DNA of 64,000 bases from Actinobacteria bacterium IMCC26207 (GTDB taxonomy: Bacteria; Actinomycetota; Acidimicrobiia; Acidimicrobiales; Microtrichaceae): assembly GCA_001025035.1 (NCBI GenBank), contig LCZK01000003.1, positions 1 to 64,000 of the forward strand, given 5' to 3'. The position numbers and the translations under genes were made by a program. Below the pieces are notes generated by a model, which was given only the letters and a program-made list of their open reading frames with translations, did not search any database and was not told the origin of the DNA. Positions 8,057 to 17,198 of the stretch are shown piece by piece. How positions within the stretch are numbered: position 1 is the first letter of the stretch; every line of letters starts with the position of its first letter.

Positions 8057-11000
8057 TCAGCCGAAGGCTGCGTCGAGCAGGGCTGCGCCTTCGGAGCCCA
8101 CGTCTACGGTGCCCTCAGATGGGTCGAGCGCTGGGGGTACGGGAGTGGGCACGCCGCCTGCTGTTGGCGTTGGGACTAAGAGATTGGTGCCCCACGCAGC
8201 AGCGCCCCCGATAGAACCAATGCCAGCGGTGATCAACACGTTGGTCACTGTGAAGAGTTCGGCGAATCCCACTGCTGGCAATGCTGGTGCTGCTGGCGCG
8301 GCGACCAAGATGTCCGGTGCAAGCATGCGATCTATGACGTGGTCAGCCCTAATCTGGCGAAGGCTGCCTGCTTCTGCGACTCTGGACCCGCCGCCCTGCG
8401 AGCTAAAGTAGGAGCTTTTCTTGCCTCCAGTTACGCTGCGGCCAGCCTTTCGAAAGGCGATACCAGGGTCGGCATCAGCAGAAGCAGAGGCGGCCGTTGC
8501 TTTGTTGGCAAACACCGCTCCGTATTGGGCTGCTCCTGCGACTCCGCCTATTGCTCCGCCGATGAGTACGCTTGCGCCGACTCGTTGCCAGTCGATGTCT
8601 CCGGTGTCGATTGCTTGTTCGACGGTGGAGCTTGCGAAGCCTGATACTGCTCCTGCTACTGCTCCGACGGCGAATGATGCTGCGTAGCCTTTGACTGCTG
8701 CTCCGATGGTGGCTGCGGCTATGGCTGCGTAGGCGCCGGCGGTGGCGATGGAGAGTACTGCGCTGGCGATGACGGAGACTGCGAGTCCGACCCATTTGCC
8801 GATGCTCATGTTGCCGGATGGGTCGGTGTTGTTCCAGGGGTCACCTAGTGCGTATTCGTATGCGTTGGTGGATCCGCCGATGAGTGGGTCTCGTTGCAAG
8901 AACCGTCCGGCTTGGGGGGAGTATTCGCGATTGCCCATGGTGTAGAAGTCTTCGCCGATGGGGAGCCGGCCGGTGCCTTTCCACCCGTTTGAATAGAGGG
9001 CGAGTTCGAGTGCGGTGGTGGGGAGTGGTTGGGTGTTGGTGCTGATCTGTGTGCCCCAGGGGTCATACACGGTGGTGTGTGCGGGTGCTGTGTTACCTGT
9101 GGTGCGCCAAGCGGTTGATCCTTGGAGGTCGTTGTAGAGCCATTCGACGGGGTTGCTGTTTGCGTCGAGTGCAACAGTGACTCCTTGGGGGAGTGAGATG
9201 ATTTGGCCTGCGATGTTGCCTGTTTCGTCGAGTAACAAGTTGCCTGAGGTACGCAGGGTGATCGGCCCGGTTGGAGCGGCTTTTGCTGCTCGTTGCATGC
9301 GGTCGGTCGGGCTCCGGCCCTCTGTTCCTTCTTCTAATCCAGGCCGCCTTGCTGCTGCTGCTGCTTCAGTTCCTGCTTTGGCGGTTGTTGTTTCGGTTCC
9401 TGCTTTGGGTTCTGTTGTTGGTGCTGGTTCTGGTGTGGTGTCGGCAGCAGGTTCTGTTGTTGTTGGCGCCGGTTCGGTGGTGTCTGGTGCTGGTTCTTCT
9501 GCGGGTGGTTCTTCGGTTGTTGGTGGTTCTGTTGGTGTGGGGGTGTAGATGGTGTCGCCGTTTCCGGTGAACGCGATGGTGCCGTTGGGGCCGGTTGCTT
9601 CGATGAGGTGGCCGCCTGCGTCGTAGCTGAGGGTGCTGGCACCGGTTGTGGGGTTACCGATGCTGGTGGTGCGGCCGTGTTGGTCGTAGGTGGGTGTGCC
9701 GATGTTTTCTTGGGTGGTTGTTGTGAGTTGGTTTGCTTCGTTGTAGCTAAATGTTGCGGTTTGTTGTTTGTTGTTGGCTTTGGTGGTGGTTTGTGAGGTT
9801 CGGTTGCCGTTTGATCCGGGCTGGCCTTCGAATGCAACAGTTTTGGATCTGGTGGTCAGGGCCATGGTGCCGGTGTTGACTGCGGAGATGATCCGGTGAT
9901 CGAGGTTGTAGGTGGCTTGGGTGGTGGCTGTTCCGTCTGTTCCTCGCAAGGTGCGCGAGAGGATCGCGTTGTCTCGTGAGAAGGTGTTGGTTTCGCTAAT
10001 GGTTGCGCCGCCTGTGAATCCGGCGTAGGTGATGGAGTCGGCGTTGTTGTTCGCGTCGAGTGTGATCGCTGAGGTGGTGCCGTTTTTGTAACGGACGTTC
10101 GCTATGGTTCCGTCGTTGCGGTAGGTCGTGGTGCTTAAGGTTTTGCCGTTGACTGCTTGTGAGGTTGGTTGGCCGAACCGGTCGTAGTTGTAGGTGTAGA
10201 CACGGGTTTCTCCGTTCGCGGTGACGGTTCGGGTAACGGTTGGGTGCCCGGTGTTCGGGTCGTACGCGTGGGTGGTGATTGTTCCGTGGTTGTCTGTTGA
10301 TTGGAACAGTTGTCCGGTGATCGACACGGACTGAGTTGCAGTGTTTGTCACACCTTGTGTGGTGGTTGTCCCTGATGAGACGAGCGGGTTGTTGAACAGC
10401 ATCGGGGTTGATGACACCGCATAGGCGGGGCCGTCTCCGGTGACAGCACCACTCTCTGCTGAGCCGTCGGGGCGGTAGTTGATACAGGTTTCGGTGCCTT
10501 GGCCGGTTGCTTTGTTGGTGCTGCCGGCAGCGTCGTAGGTTTGTTCTGTGGTGATTGCACCGGGGCGGGTGGTGATTGCGAGTTGGCCGCCTTGGTTTGC
10601 GGGCGGTCCGTCACAACCAGAAGCCTGTGCGGTTGCACCGTGGTATCCGTAATAGGTGGTGTGCCCATCTGGTGCAGTCCATGTGAGGTGTTGGCCGTAC
10701 TGGCCGTCAACACCGGTGTTTTCAGCCCAGGTATGAGACACGGTCGCACCTGAAGATGAGGTTTGTTTCAACAAGTTCGTAGACCCGGTTGCGAGGTCGT
10801 ACTCGGAGATTTGTTTCAGTCGTTCAGCGCCACGGCCGGTGGCTAGTTGGTCGGTGGTTTCTTGTTCGGTGACCTCGTTGAGCCCGGGTGCGGTTTGTGC
10901 TGCGGGTATTGGCTGCCACCGGTTGTCTGCTCCGGCTACTTCTAATGACACATTTGCTGCGCCGTTGGTTCCGGAGACAATTTCGGCTTGGATGTCCGCT

Positions 11001-13138
11001 GCAGCATTACGGCGGAGTTGTTGACGACACGGCACTTGAACCGTGCAGGCCATTGCGTTGATCGTGAGGCGCGCGTCAGTGGTGCTTCTGAACTGATAGG
11101 TGCCTTCGGTGGGGGCTATGAATTTGCCGGCGAGTCGCATCGACCAGACCCCACCAGCACCCGACGGGTTCGCGTTGTAACCGAACGCCATGGTTTGCAC
11201 GCGGCGGCCATTGACGCGGGGGCCGATCGAACGATCAGACGGCACACCGGTAAACCCGGTGTTGTTGTAGACCATGCCGACGAGGCCGGTGATGGGTTCC
11301 ATACGGATCCGCGCACCGGGGTCGGCGTCATAGGTGTCGTAACGCGTTTCGACAACTGGAGCGCCTGACCCGGTTGTCATCGCACGCCTCGACGGCCCAA
11401 TAGCGGTGACAGCGCGGCCTTGGTTGTCGTACACGGTTCGCGACCGTGTTCCGCTGACTTCGTCGAGAACCTCGGTTGCTTGATCCTCTTGGTTATACGT
11501 CGTGATCGTCGAATGACCTGATGGTCCTGTTGCGCGGGTTTGGTCCATGGTTGAAATATCAGAAACCGTTCGGGTAACAAACGGCAGGTTCACACCTGAT
11601 TCCTGCACCTGAAACGTCACCTGCCCGCGATCAGTTGAGTAACTCAACGTTTGAACCGGTTGCACGGTTTGTGCGGGTGTTTGCACCCCACCCGACACCA
11701 GTCCTGCTGGGGCGGTAATCGTACGAACCCGACCCGCTGGGTCGTAGGTGAGCGTGCTTTGGGCTCGGGGGTCGTTCTCACCGAGACCATCAACTACACC
11801 AGCAGCGGTCGCGGCTGTTGCTAAGGGTTGGCGGACACGCCCGATACGCCCTGATATGTCCCAACCCAAATCGGTGACCTGAGCAGACATCCCCTCACCC
11901 GCATACGACACCAACCGGCCGATCTGTGGGCCAGAACCCGTCGCGACATACGACACCGTGGTTCGCGCACCGCTCCACAACGTGGATGCACACAACATCC
12001 CAGCAGGCACCTCAATAAACCCCGCCGCCGGTGTGGCGCATTGTGGGGACGGAGCGTAATGAAACAGGATTTGTTGCTTGCTGACTGAGTCCGTCACATG
12101 ATCCAAACGCCCATCCACCCACACTTGTTGTAGTACTGGTGAACCGTCAGCCCAGACACCCGTCGGGTACACCGTTACCCGTTGCGCGACGTTCGCTGCG
12201 GGGAACGAGGTCACAATCTGGTTTGTGTTCGTCACTGTCCAGCCGCCACCGGTGTTCGCGTTTAGCGTCGCGTACATCCCAGCAGGCCAATTGTCATGAA
12301 CACCTAACTCCGCGACGAACACACCCGCTGCGGAACGTTCAAAGGTCACCGCCCACCCATCCCACGCGGTTAACAACGCCACCGTCCCGCCACGAGTCAA
12401 CGTCAATGATTTCCAACGCGACCCAACACTCGATGGGGCTAGTTCCCAATGAGACGGAACGCCTACTTGTCGTTCGTTTGTTGGCCGCCACAACAACGAA
12501 AACCCTGCAGTGCCTGCAAGAGTCGACAAACCAGGAGACGCCCAACTCACCACCGGTTCACCCGTTGTCTCCGTTGCACCAACACCAGCGAACGACCACA
12601 GTTTTTGTTCAGCAGCACGCTGCAAATCAACAAGAAGATGCCGCCCAGCCATCACCACCGTGCGCTGATTAGCGTCGTCAAGCACTGCTACCCGATACGC
12701 CTGACGGGCGGCCAACGTGCCGCGCTCGACACGCCAACGCGCAACCCGATTCGAAACAACAACCCGAGGCGACAACGTGACGCGACCATCAACAAGAGAT
12801 TCGATCTGGAACCGGACCGCACCAACTGAAACATCATCAATTTCCAACGTCGGAACCGTTGAAGTTGCAACCCCCATCGACCTCAACGGCACCACCACAC
12901 CCTCAAGCGGCACAAACAACGGACCCGACCCAGGCGAAACACCCAACGCAGGCAAACTTTCCGCGTTCCAACCACCCGAAACACCAGCAGAGCGCACAGC
13001 ACCCACAGCACCAGCAGCACCAGCAGCACCCGGCAACACACCAGCTAACAACAACACCGACAACCCAACAGCACACCCAACCACACAACGCCGAACACCA
13101 CTAGGCCGAACACCACTAGGCCGCATAATCTGTTGCAT
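8057..13138 (-). CDS. Rhs/YD-repeat secreted giant protein with PA14-like domain
   Basis: About 1693 residues if it starts at the ATG at 13138, which has GAGGAG 9 bases upstream (13148-13153); a GTG directly before it is the alternative, and the frame stays open upstream to a TTG at 13171 inside a repeat. An export signal (VVGCAVGLSVLLLAGVLPGA) follows a short basic start. Then come a beta-rich N-terminal region, YD-like repeats (from about 400), a PA14-like domain (about 660-750, with F.APTEGTYQFRSTTDARL), more YD repeats, a Thr/Pro/Glu-rich stretch (about 1195-1265), and the Rhs core end (REYSPQAGRFLQRDP and DPSG, about 1400-1435). After the core there are glycine-zipper-like hydrophobic segments and a variable tip of about 150 residues that matches no toxin I know. 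Rhs proteins build a hollow shell that encloses a C-terminal effector, or are wall-associated. No immunity gene follows: the downstream neighbour is convergent. Confidence 0.85.
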   Translation of the reverse strand: MQQIMRPSGVRPSGVRRCVVGCAVGLSVLLLAGVLPGAAGAAGAVGAVRSAGVSGGWNAESLPALGVSPGSGPLFVPLEGVVVPLRSMGVATSTVPTLEIDDVSVGAVRFQIESLVDGRVTLSPRVVVSNRVARWRVERGTLAARQAYRVAVLDDANQRTVVMAGRHLLVDLQRAAEQKLWSFAGVGATETTGEPVVSWASPGLSTLAGTAGFSLLWRPTNERQVGVPSHWELAPSSVGSRWKSLTLTRGGTVALLTAWDGWAVTFERSAAGVFVAELGVHDNWPAGMYATLNANTGGGWTVTNTNQIVTSFPAANVAQRVTVYPTGVWADGSPVLQQVWVDGRLDHVTDSVSKQQILFHYAPSPQCATPAAGFIEVPAGMLCASTLWSGARTTVSYVATGSGPQIGRLVSYAGEGMSAQVTDLGWDISGRIGRVRQPLATAATAAGVVDGLGENDPRAQSTLTYDPAGRVRTITAPAGLVSGGVQTPAQTVQPVQTLSYSTDRGQVTFQVQESGVNLPFVTRTVSDISTMDQTRATGPSGHSTITTYNQEDQATEVLDEVSGTRSRTVYDNQGRAVTAIGPSRRAMTTGSGAPVVETRYDTYDADPGARIRMEPITGLVGMVYNNTGFTGVPSDRSIGPRVNGRRVQTMAFGYNANPSGAGGVWSMRLAGKFIAPTEGTYQFRSTTDARLTINAMACTVQVPCRQQLRRNAAADIQAEIVSGTNGAANVSLEVAGADNRWQPIPAAQTAPGLNEVTEQETTDQLATGRGAERLKQISEYDLATGSTNLLKQTSSSGATVSHTWAENTGVDGQYGQHLTWTAPDGHTTYYGYHGATAQASGCDGPPANQGGQLAITTRPGAITTEQTYDAAGSTNKATGQGTETCINYRPDGSAESGAVTGDGPAYAVSSTPMLFNNPLVSSGTTTTQGVTNTATQSVSITGQLFQSTDNHGTITTHAYDPNTGHPTVTRTVTANGETRVYTYNYDRFGQPTSQAVNGKTLSTTTYRNDGTIANVRYKNGTTSAITLDANNNADSITYAGFTGGATISETNTFSRDNAILSRTLRGTDGTATTQATYNLDHRIISAVNTGTMALTTRSKTVAFEGQPGSNGNRTSQTTTKANNKQQTATFSYNEANQLTTTTQENIGTPTYDQHGRTTSIGNPTTGASTLSYDAGGHLIEATGPNGTIAFTGNGDTIYTPTPTEPPTTEEPPAEEPAPDTTEPAPTTTEPAADTTPEPAPTTEPKAGTETTTAKAGTEAAAAARRPGLEEGTEGRSPTDRMQRAAKAAPTGPITLRTSGNLLLDETGNIAGQIISLPQGVTVALDANSNPVEWLYNDLQGSTAWRTTGNTAPAHTTVYDPWGTQISTNTQPLPTTALELALYSNGWKGTGRLPIGEDFYTMGNREYSPQAGRFLQRDPLIGGSTNAYEYALGDPWNNTDPSGNMSIGKWVGLAVSVIASAVLSIATAGAYAAIAAATIGAAVKGYAASFAVGAVAGAVSGFASSTVEQAIDTGDIDWQRVGASVLIGGAIGGVAGAAQYGAVFANKATAASASADADPGIAFRKAGRSVTGGKKSSYFSSQGGGSRVAEAGSLRQIRADHVIDRMLAPDILVAAPAAPALPAVGFAELFTVTNVLITAGIGSIGGAAAWGTNLLVPTPTAGGVPTPVPPALDPSEGTVDVGSEGAALLDAAFG
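13090..13119 (-). repeat. 15-bp tandem repeat x2 in the start of the Rhs gene
   Basis: GCCGAACACCACTAG occurs twice in a row (13090-13104 and 13105-13119). It encodes a five-residue duplication (RPSGV) just before the hydrophobic signal segment. Confidence 0.9.
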
Positions 13139-13160
13139 CACAAAACACTCCTCATACATA

Positions 13161-13211
13161 AACCGGATCAAACCAACAACCGGATCTAACCGACAACGGG
13201 ATCAAACCAAC
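13161..13211 (-). repeat. 17-bp repeat x3 upstream of the Rhs gene
   Basis: Three adjacent copies, 13161-13177, 13178-13194 and 13195-13211 (AACCGGATCAAACCAAC and close variants, two mismatches each), fill most of the 97 bases between the Rhs start and the preceding gene end. The copies could be operator sites or simple duplications of leader sequence. Confidence 0.85.
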
Positions 13212-13235
13212 ATTCGTTTTCAACACAACCGTTTC

Positions 13236-14303
13236 TTAGTTGAAGTTTTCCAACGAAACATCTAGCTGCGTGTTACCGCCAACCGAGGCGACTGCAACCC
13301 GGCAACGCGGATGAGCGCCAGGTCCGGTAATACGACACGCACGTGCCGGATCCTCAACAGGACGCCACCGGGCCCGGTCGCCTTCGCCGACAAATTCGAA
13401 CTGCAAATCAACACCAACAAGTTGGTTCGTGTACTGCCCAGCACCCGTGATCCGATAATTCAAATGAATATGCGTGTTCTCCGCGCTCAACGGACGCAAC
13501 CCACCCCACTGACCAACCGGCGCCGCCGGAAGAGCATCGTTATACGGTGCGATCGAACGAGCCGAGTTCAACTCACCGTTCGCCAACCGGGTATCTGGGG
13601 TCACCCCACGCTGATCCACAATTGCTTGGCCCCACGACTTATTTGCTAACACCAGACGATGCGGCAAAAAGTTCGTGACATTTACCATCACGATCTCATT
13701 CGTCAACTCGAAATTAAACCGCGTCCACCGCTGAGGCCCCTGATTGCCAAGGTGACGACACGCCACATACCGACTCGTGTTATCACACGACTGAGTCACC
13801 GCAGATCGATAAAACACCCGACCACGAGACGTCACCGCAGCATTCGGATCACGCCGCCGAACTTCATCGAACAGCGCTGCGTTCAAGATAACCCCAGAGG
13901 GGGCAAGGCCAACCTGGGTCGTCACCTCAGTCTGACAACCATGCGTGTTTGGCCACGCAACCTGACACCGGTATGCCACCCAACCGAGCTCCGCTCCAAG
14001 ACCATCAACTGGAACGCCGCCTCCAAGAGCGAATGCACCGCTGCGGCCAGCTGCATTTCCCGAGATGCCAAAGCTCGCACGAAACGCCAAACCCCAAAGA
14101 TTATTTGCAACTCCCGGGCTCTGAAACCCTCGCGTCGCGTTCACGACCGTTACGCAAGCCGCGTAATTCCCTGATGACGCCCCACACCCAGCCTGCACAC
14201 CCGGAGGAATCACCGGCGGAGACGCACCAACAGGCGGCACCACAGCAAACACCACACCCAACAAGGCCGCCACGACCGCAATCGCACCAACAGACTTTCG
14301 CAA
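13236..14303 (-). CDS. secreted protein of unknown function next to the Rhs gene
   Basis: About 355 residues. The start is set at TTG 14303 because AAGGAG lies 6 bases upstream (14310-14315) and the encoded N-terminus then becomes a textbook export signal: RKSVGAIAVVAALLGVVF followed by VGAS. An ATG 42 bases upstream exists but has no ribosome site. The mature protein has several cysteines in spaced pairs, consistent with extracytoplasmic disulfides, and many beta-like stretches; I recognise no family. It reads in the same direction as the Rhs gene, which starts about 100 bases further on, so the two may be a transcription unit whose products are exported together. Partnership with Rhs is inference. 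Confidence 0.75.
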   Translation of the reverse strand: MRKSVGAIAVVAALLGVVFAVVPPVGASPPVIPPGVQAGCGASSGNYAACVTVVNATRGFQSPGVANNLWGLAFRASFGISGNAAGRSGAFALGGGVPVDGLGAELGWVAYRCQVAWPNTHGCQTEVTTQVGLAPSGVILNAALFDEVRRRDPNAAVTSRGRVFYRSAVTQSCDNTSRYVACRHLGNQGPQRWTRFNFELTNEIVMVNVTNFLPHRLVLANKSWGQAIVDQRGVTPDTRLANGELNSARSIAPYNDALPAAPVGQWGGLRPLSAENTHIHLNYRITGAGQYTNQLVGVDLQFEFVGEGDRARWRPVEDPARACRITGPGAHPRCRVAVASVGGNTQLDVSLENFN

Positions 14304-14411
14304 AACAATCTCCTTGAACCGTAAAAACAATGAATCAGCAAACAAACCCGCAAACCCGCGCGCAGGTGTTTTGGTAAAAAATAAATCTTGATTCAGTGTA
14401 CGGAAACAAAA

Positions 14412-14428
14412 TTGGACTTTTTGTCCAA
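14412..14428. promoter_or_regulatory. inverted repeat, candidate operator
   Basis: TTGGAC-TTTTT-GTCCAA, a perfect 6-bp inverted repeat with a 5-base spacer, lies in an unusually AT-rich stretch about 110 bases upstream of the secreted-protein start at 14303. It could bind a dimeric regulator; read on the minus strand it could also form a short hairpin. Confidence 0.35.
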
Positions 14429-14486
14429 ATATCTGAGACTGAGCGGATCCATAAAGGTGCAGGCAGGGTCCCTCTCAGATGCTCAA

Positions 14487-14510
14487 CTGCCGGTCTAGGC
14501 CAGTCGGCAG
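14487..14510 (-). terminator. weak hairpin after the coiled-coil gene
   Basis: CTGCCG (14487-14492) and CGGCAG (14505-14510) can pair around a 12-base loop, 12 bases past the stop of the minus-strand gene ending at 14522. There is no T-run, so termination is only a possibility. Confidence 0.25.
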
Positions 14511-14521
14511 GCCTGCAGCGG

Positions 14522-14773
14522 TTACCTAGTTGGAACGCTAAGAGTTGCTGCAATGTGATTGAGCTGCTCGGTGAGGTGAACAGTGAGTTCGCGCACCTCG
14601 TCTCGAACTGAATCTATGGACTGCACCGAGTCGCGCAGCTCCTCGACCTGTATCCGGGTCTGTTCCATAGCTTGCTCAACTTGGTCGATCCGCTCCAAAA
14701 GAGCGGGCAGCGAGCGAACCGAACGAATCGATCCGAGAGTCTTCGAAAGGCCGCTCTTTGGGGAAGTAGTCAT
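14522..14773 (-). CDS. small coiled-coil protein
   Basis: An 83-residue protein. ATG at 14773 is chosen because AGGAG precedes it by 4-5 bases; an upstream start would add 18 residues without a ribosome site. A basic N-terminal stretch (KSGLSKTLGSIRSVR) is followed by a continuous heptad-like helix from about residue 24 to 76 (LLERIDQVEQAMEQ, VEELRDSVQSIDSV). It has no enzymatic motif and no signal peptide. It is divergent from the glycosyltransferase at 14853, with only 79 bases between. Two further basic-plus-coiled-coil proteins (17195, 23596) lie in the same locus, and a similar region is fused inside the protein at 30666. A scaffold or chain-length role is a guess. Confidence 0.7.
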   Translation of the reverse strand: MTTSPKSGLSKTLGSIRSVRSLPALLERIDQVEQAMEQTRIQVEELRDSVQSIDSVRDEVRELTVHLTEQLNHIAATLSVPTR

Positions 14774-14852
14774 CCTGCTCCTGATGCCGCGTCGGTGTTC
14801 CTGCGAAGGCGTGTTGCAGCGCAGCACATCTTAGAGGCTCATTGCGGCCAGA

Positions 14853-17198
14853 ATGAGACCCGTGCAAGTACTCATCCTCACCACATCCGCCCGAGCGGCT
14901 TGGTACACCGTTGCCAGGCAAAGCGTGCTGCGCGAGCACCCAGAGGCTGTTATTCGCCCTGTTTATTCAGATGGCCGCTTGTTGACCCTGCCCACAGAGG
15001 GGTCGATCCGCCCACAGAATCTGCAGATCGGGCCAGTTCGATATGCGGACTTGGTCCTAGCTTGGGGCCCGCGAGAGGCAGCATGGGCTGCGTTGCCGTG
15101 GATTCTTGAGGAGCTTGTCGAACCCTCTGTGTTTGCTGAGGGCCCCGTGGTTGTCCTGTCGGATTCTGTCCAAATTTTTGGCGAACTCACCGGCATCTTG
15201 GATCTCGCATCGCCTGGGCGTCCTGCTGCTCGCGCAGCGCATGTGGATCAGGTCACTTCCTTGCCTTGGGGCGGCTGCCTGCCGGGATGTCTTGCAGTGT
15301 GCGAACCAGAAGGTGAACTCCTGACTTGGTGGAAGAGCCGCACACTCGAGGCGTTATCAAGTTCTGGGCGCTCTGGTGAGATCGAAAGAGACTGGCTGTG
15401 GCGCGACCTGCCCTCCGGTGAGTCACTTACCGTGATCACCGATCCTGCATGGCGGTTGAGCGCAACCACAACTCATGAGATTCACATAGAAGGCAACTCT
15501 GACGGATTCACAGCCGATGCTCAGCCGCTGGTCTTGATCGACATGGATGGCTTTGATCCAACGAAGCCATGGTGGTTCTCGGAAGAGGGTCAGACTCCGC
15601 AACTTATGCTGAGTGAATCACCGGGGCTGCGAAACCTGACGCATCTTGTTGCAGACCGATTGTTGAGTGCCGGATGGGCGGATTCTGAGCAAGAAGTAGT
15701 TGGGCCTCTTGCTGGGATTGAAGTGACTTCCCAGATGCGTAGCTGGTACCGAGCGCTTCTCGCCCCAGTGTGCGCTGCTGACCCAAACTCGGCACGGCCG
15801 CCTGCTTCCGGTGAGGAGCGACCGAACCTTCCTCCGAACCCGTATGTATCGGGAGAGGCGTCAGCCTTTGTAGAACAACTTCTGTCAGCCGAGAGTGCTG
15901 CGGTCACTGGCATCTCGAACGCAGCGGATGCAGTCATGGCAAAGCGTCCGGACTTGCAAGCGGCGTTCCCCTCGGTCAGATGGTCAGATCGGGACCCATT
16001 TGTTCACTGGATGTGGACCCACGGACTCAACGAGGGCGACTCCTCGCTCGCACTCCTTCCTGACTTCCCTCGCGCGGTTCGCCAAGATGCAGTCGCAACT
16101 GGAGCGCGACCATTTGGGGTGAATCTGGTTGGCTACCTGTCTGGAGAACTTGGCCTCGGTGTTGCTGCACGCCGGATGATTGCAGCGATCGAGGCTGCAG
16201 AGATTCCCTGCGCCACCGTGAGTTACGACCGCACAAGTAGCCGGCAACGCCAGCCAGCTGAGCGAGTGATCGACGCCCCGTATCGCTACAACTTGTTGCT
16301 GATCACCCCAGACCAGCTGCCATTTTTTGTGGAGGATGTCGGGCCCGGATTCTTTGCCGATCATTACAACATCGGCCTGTGGTACTGGGAGACAGACGTT
16401 CTCACACCAAGGCAGATATCGAGCTTCGCATGGGTGGATGAAGTGTGGGGTGCCACGCAGTATCTCTGCGATGTGTTCGATGCCTATGGCCGCGTGCCGG
16501 TTCGTCATGTGCCAGTTCCGCTGGTGTTTGAAGACCCACAGATTGTTGCTGGGGATCGAGAGCGTTTAGGCCTAGATGACCGATTTACGGTGCTGTTCTC
16601 ATTCGACTTTCTCTCGGTGGTTGAGCGAAAGAACCCGATAGGCCTGATTGAAGCCTTCTGCAAGGCGTTTGAACCAACGGACGGAGCGCGGCTCATCTTG
16701 AAGGGCATCAATGGCGAGATGTTCCCCGACAAGCTTGAACAGCTTCTCGATGTGATTGCGGACAGGCCTGACATTGACCTGTGGGATACCTACCTATCGG
16801 CCCGAGATCGTTTGGCGCTCGTGAAGTTGGCAGATTGTTATGCCTCGTTGCATCGTTCCGAAGGGCTTGGTCTGACCATGGCCGAGGCAATGGCGCTTGG
16901 CACTCCCGTTGTTGCAACGGCGTATTCAGGAAATCTTGACTTTATGGACGACACCACTGCGCTGCTCGTGTCAGGAACCGAAGTGTTGATTGGCGATGGC
17001 CACCTGTACCCCGCAGAGGGCCACTGGATGAACCCCGACGTAGATGTAGCTGCGGCACATCTGAGACGACTCTTTGACGAGGTCGAACTGCGCGAACAGA
17101 TCGGCAGGGATTCATCTGAGGCGCTTCGCAGGTTTAGTGTTCAGAACGTTGCGGGTCTGATTTCAGCCCGTCTTGAAGAATTGGACGCAGGCCAGTGA
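14853..17198 (+). CDS. large GT4 glycosyltransferase with degenerate N-terminal domain
   Basis: 781 residues. The C-terminal part (about 415-775) is a GT-B glycosyltransferase of family GT4: it opens with GVNLVGYLSGELGLGVAARR, continues with VLFSFDFLSVVERKNPIGLI and carries the donor-binding block HRSEGLGLTMAEAMALGTPVVAT. The first 300 residues resemble the N-terminal domain of actinobacterial relatives that end in LDWW...DPGYNVAxWN...FFHFSGFDP; here the counterparts are LTWWKSR, DPAWRLSA and LIDMDGFDP, so this domain looks divergent and may have lost its own activity. The stop overlaps the next start (GTGA at 17195), which indicates translational coupling. Confidence 0.85.
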   Translation: MRPVQVLILTTSARAAWYTVARQSVLREHPEAVIRPVYSDGRLLTLPTEGSIRPQNLQIGPVRYADLVLAWGPREAAWAALPWILEELVEPSVFAEGPVVVLSDSVQIFGELTGILDLASPGRPAARAAHVDQVTSLPWGGCLPGCLAVCEPEGELLTWWKSRTLEALSSSGRSGEIERDWLWRDLPSGESLTVITDPAWRLSATTTHEIHIEGNSDGFTADAQPLVLIDMDGFDPTKPWWFSEEGQTPQLMLSESPGLRNLTHLVADRLLSAGWADSEQEVVGPLAGIEVTSQMRSWYRALLAPVCAADPNSARPPASGEERPNLPPNPYVSGEASAFVEQLLSAESAAVTGISNAADAVMAKRPDLQAAFPSVRWSDRDPFVHWMWTHGLNEGDSSLALLPDFPRAVRQDAVATGARPFGVNLVGYLSGELGLGVAARRMIAAIEAAEIPCATVSYDRTSSRQRQPAERVIDAPYRYNLLLITPDQLPFFVEDVGPGFFADHYNIGLWYWETDVLTPRQISSFAWVDEVWGATQYLCDVFDAYGRVPVRHVPVPLVFEDPQIVAGDRERLGLDDRFTVLFSFDFLSVVERKNPIGLIEAFCKAFEPTDGARLILKGINGEMFPDKLEQLLDVIADRPDIDLWDTYLSARDRLALVKLADCYASLHRSEGLGLTMAEAMALGTPVVATAYSGNLDFMDDTTALLVSGTEVLIGDGHLYPAEGHWMNPDVDVAAAHLRRLFDEVELREQIGRDSSEALRRFSVQNVAGLISARLEELDAGQ

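Noticed and set aside
9153-9570. Val/Gly/Ser-rich and Leu-rich plus-strand frames
   Set aside because: They arise from the complement of the Thr/Pro/Glu-rich stretch of the Rhs gene.
12139-12829. overlapping plus-strand frames inside the Rhs gene
   Set aside because: Low-complexity Thr/Pro/His/Gln translations are shadows of the strongly biased Rhs codons.
13161-13211. CRISPR-like array
   Set aside because: Copies are 17 bp, directly adjacent and lack spacers; no cas genes are present.
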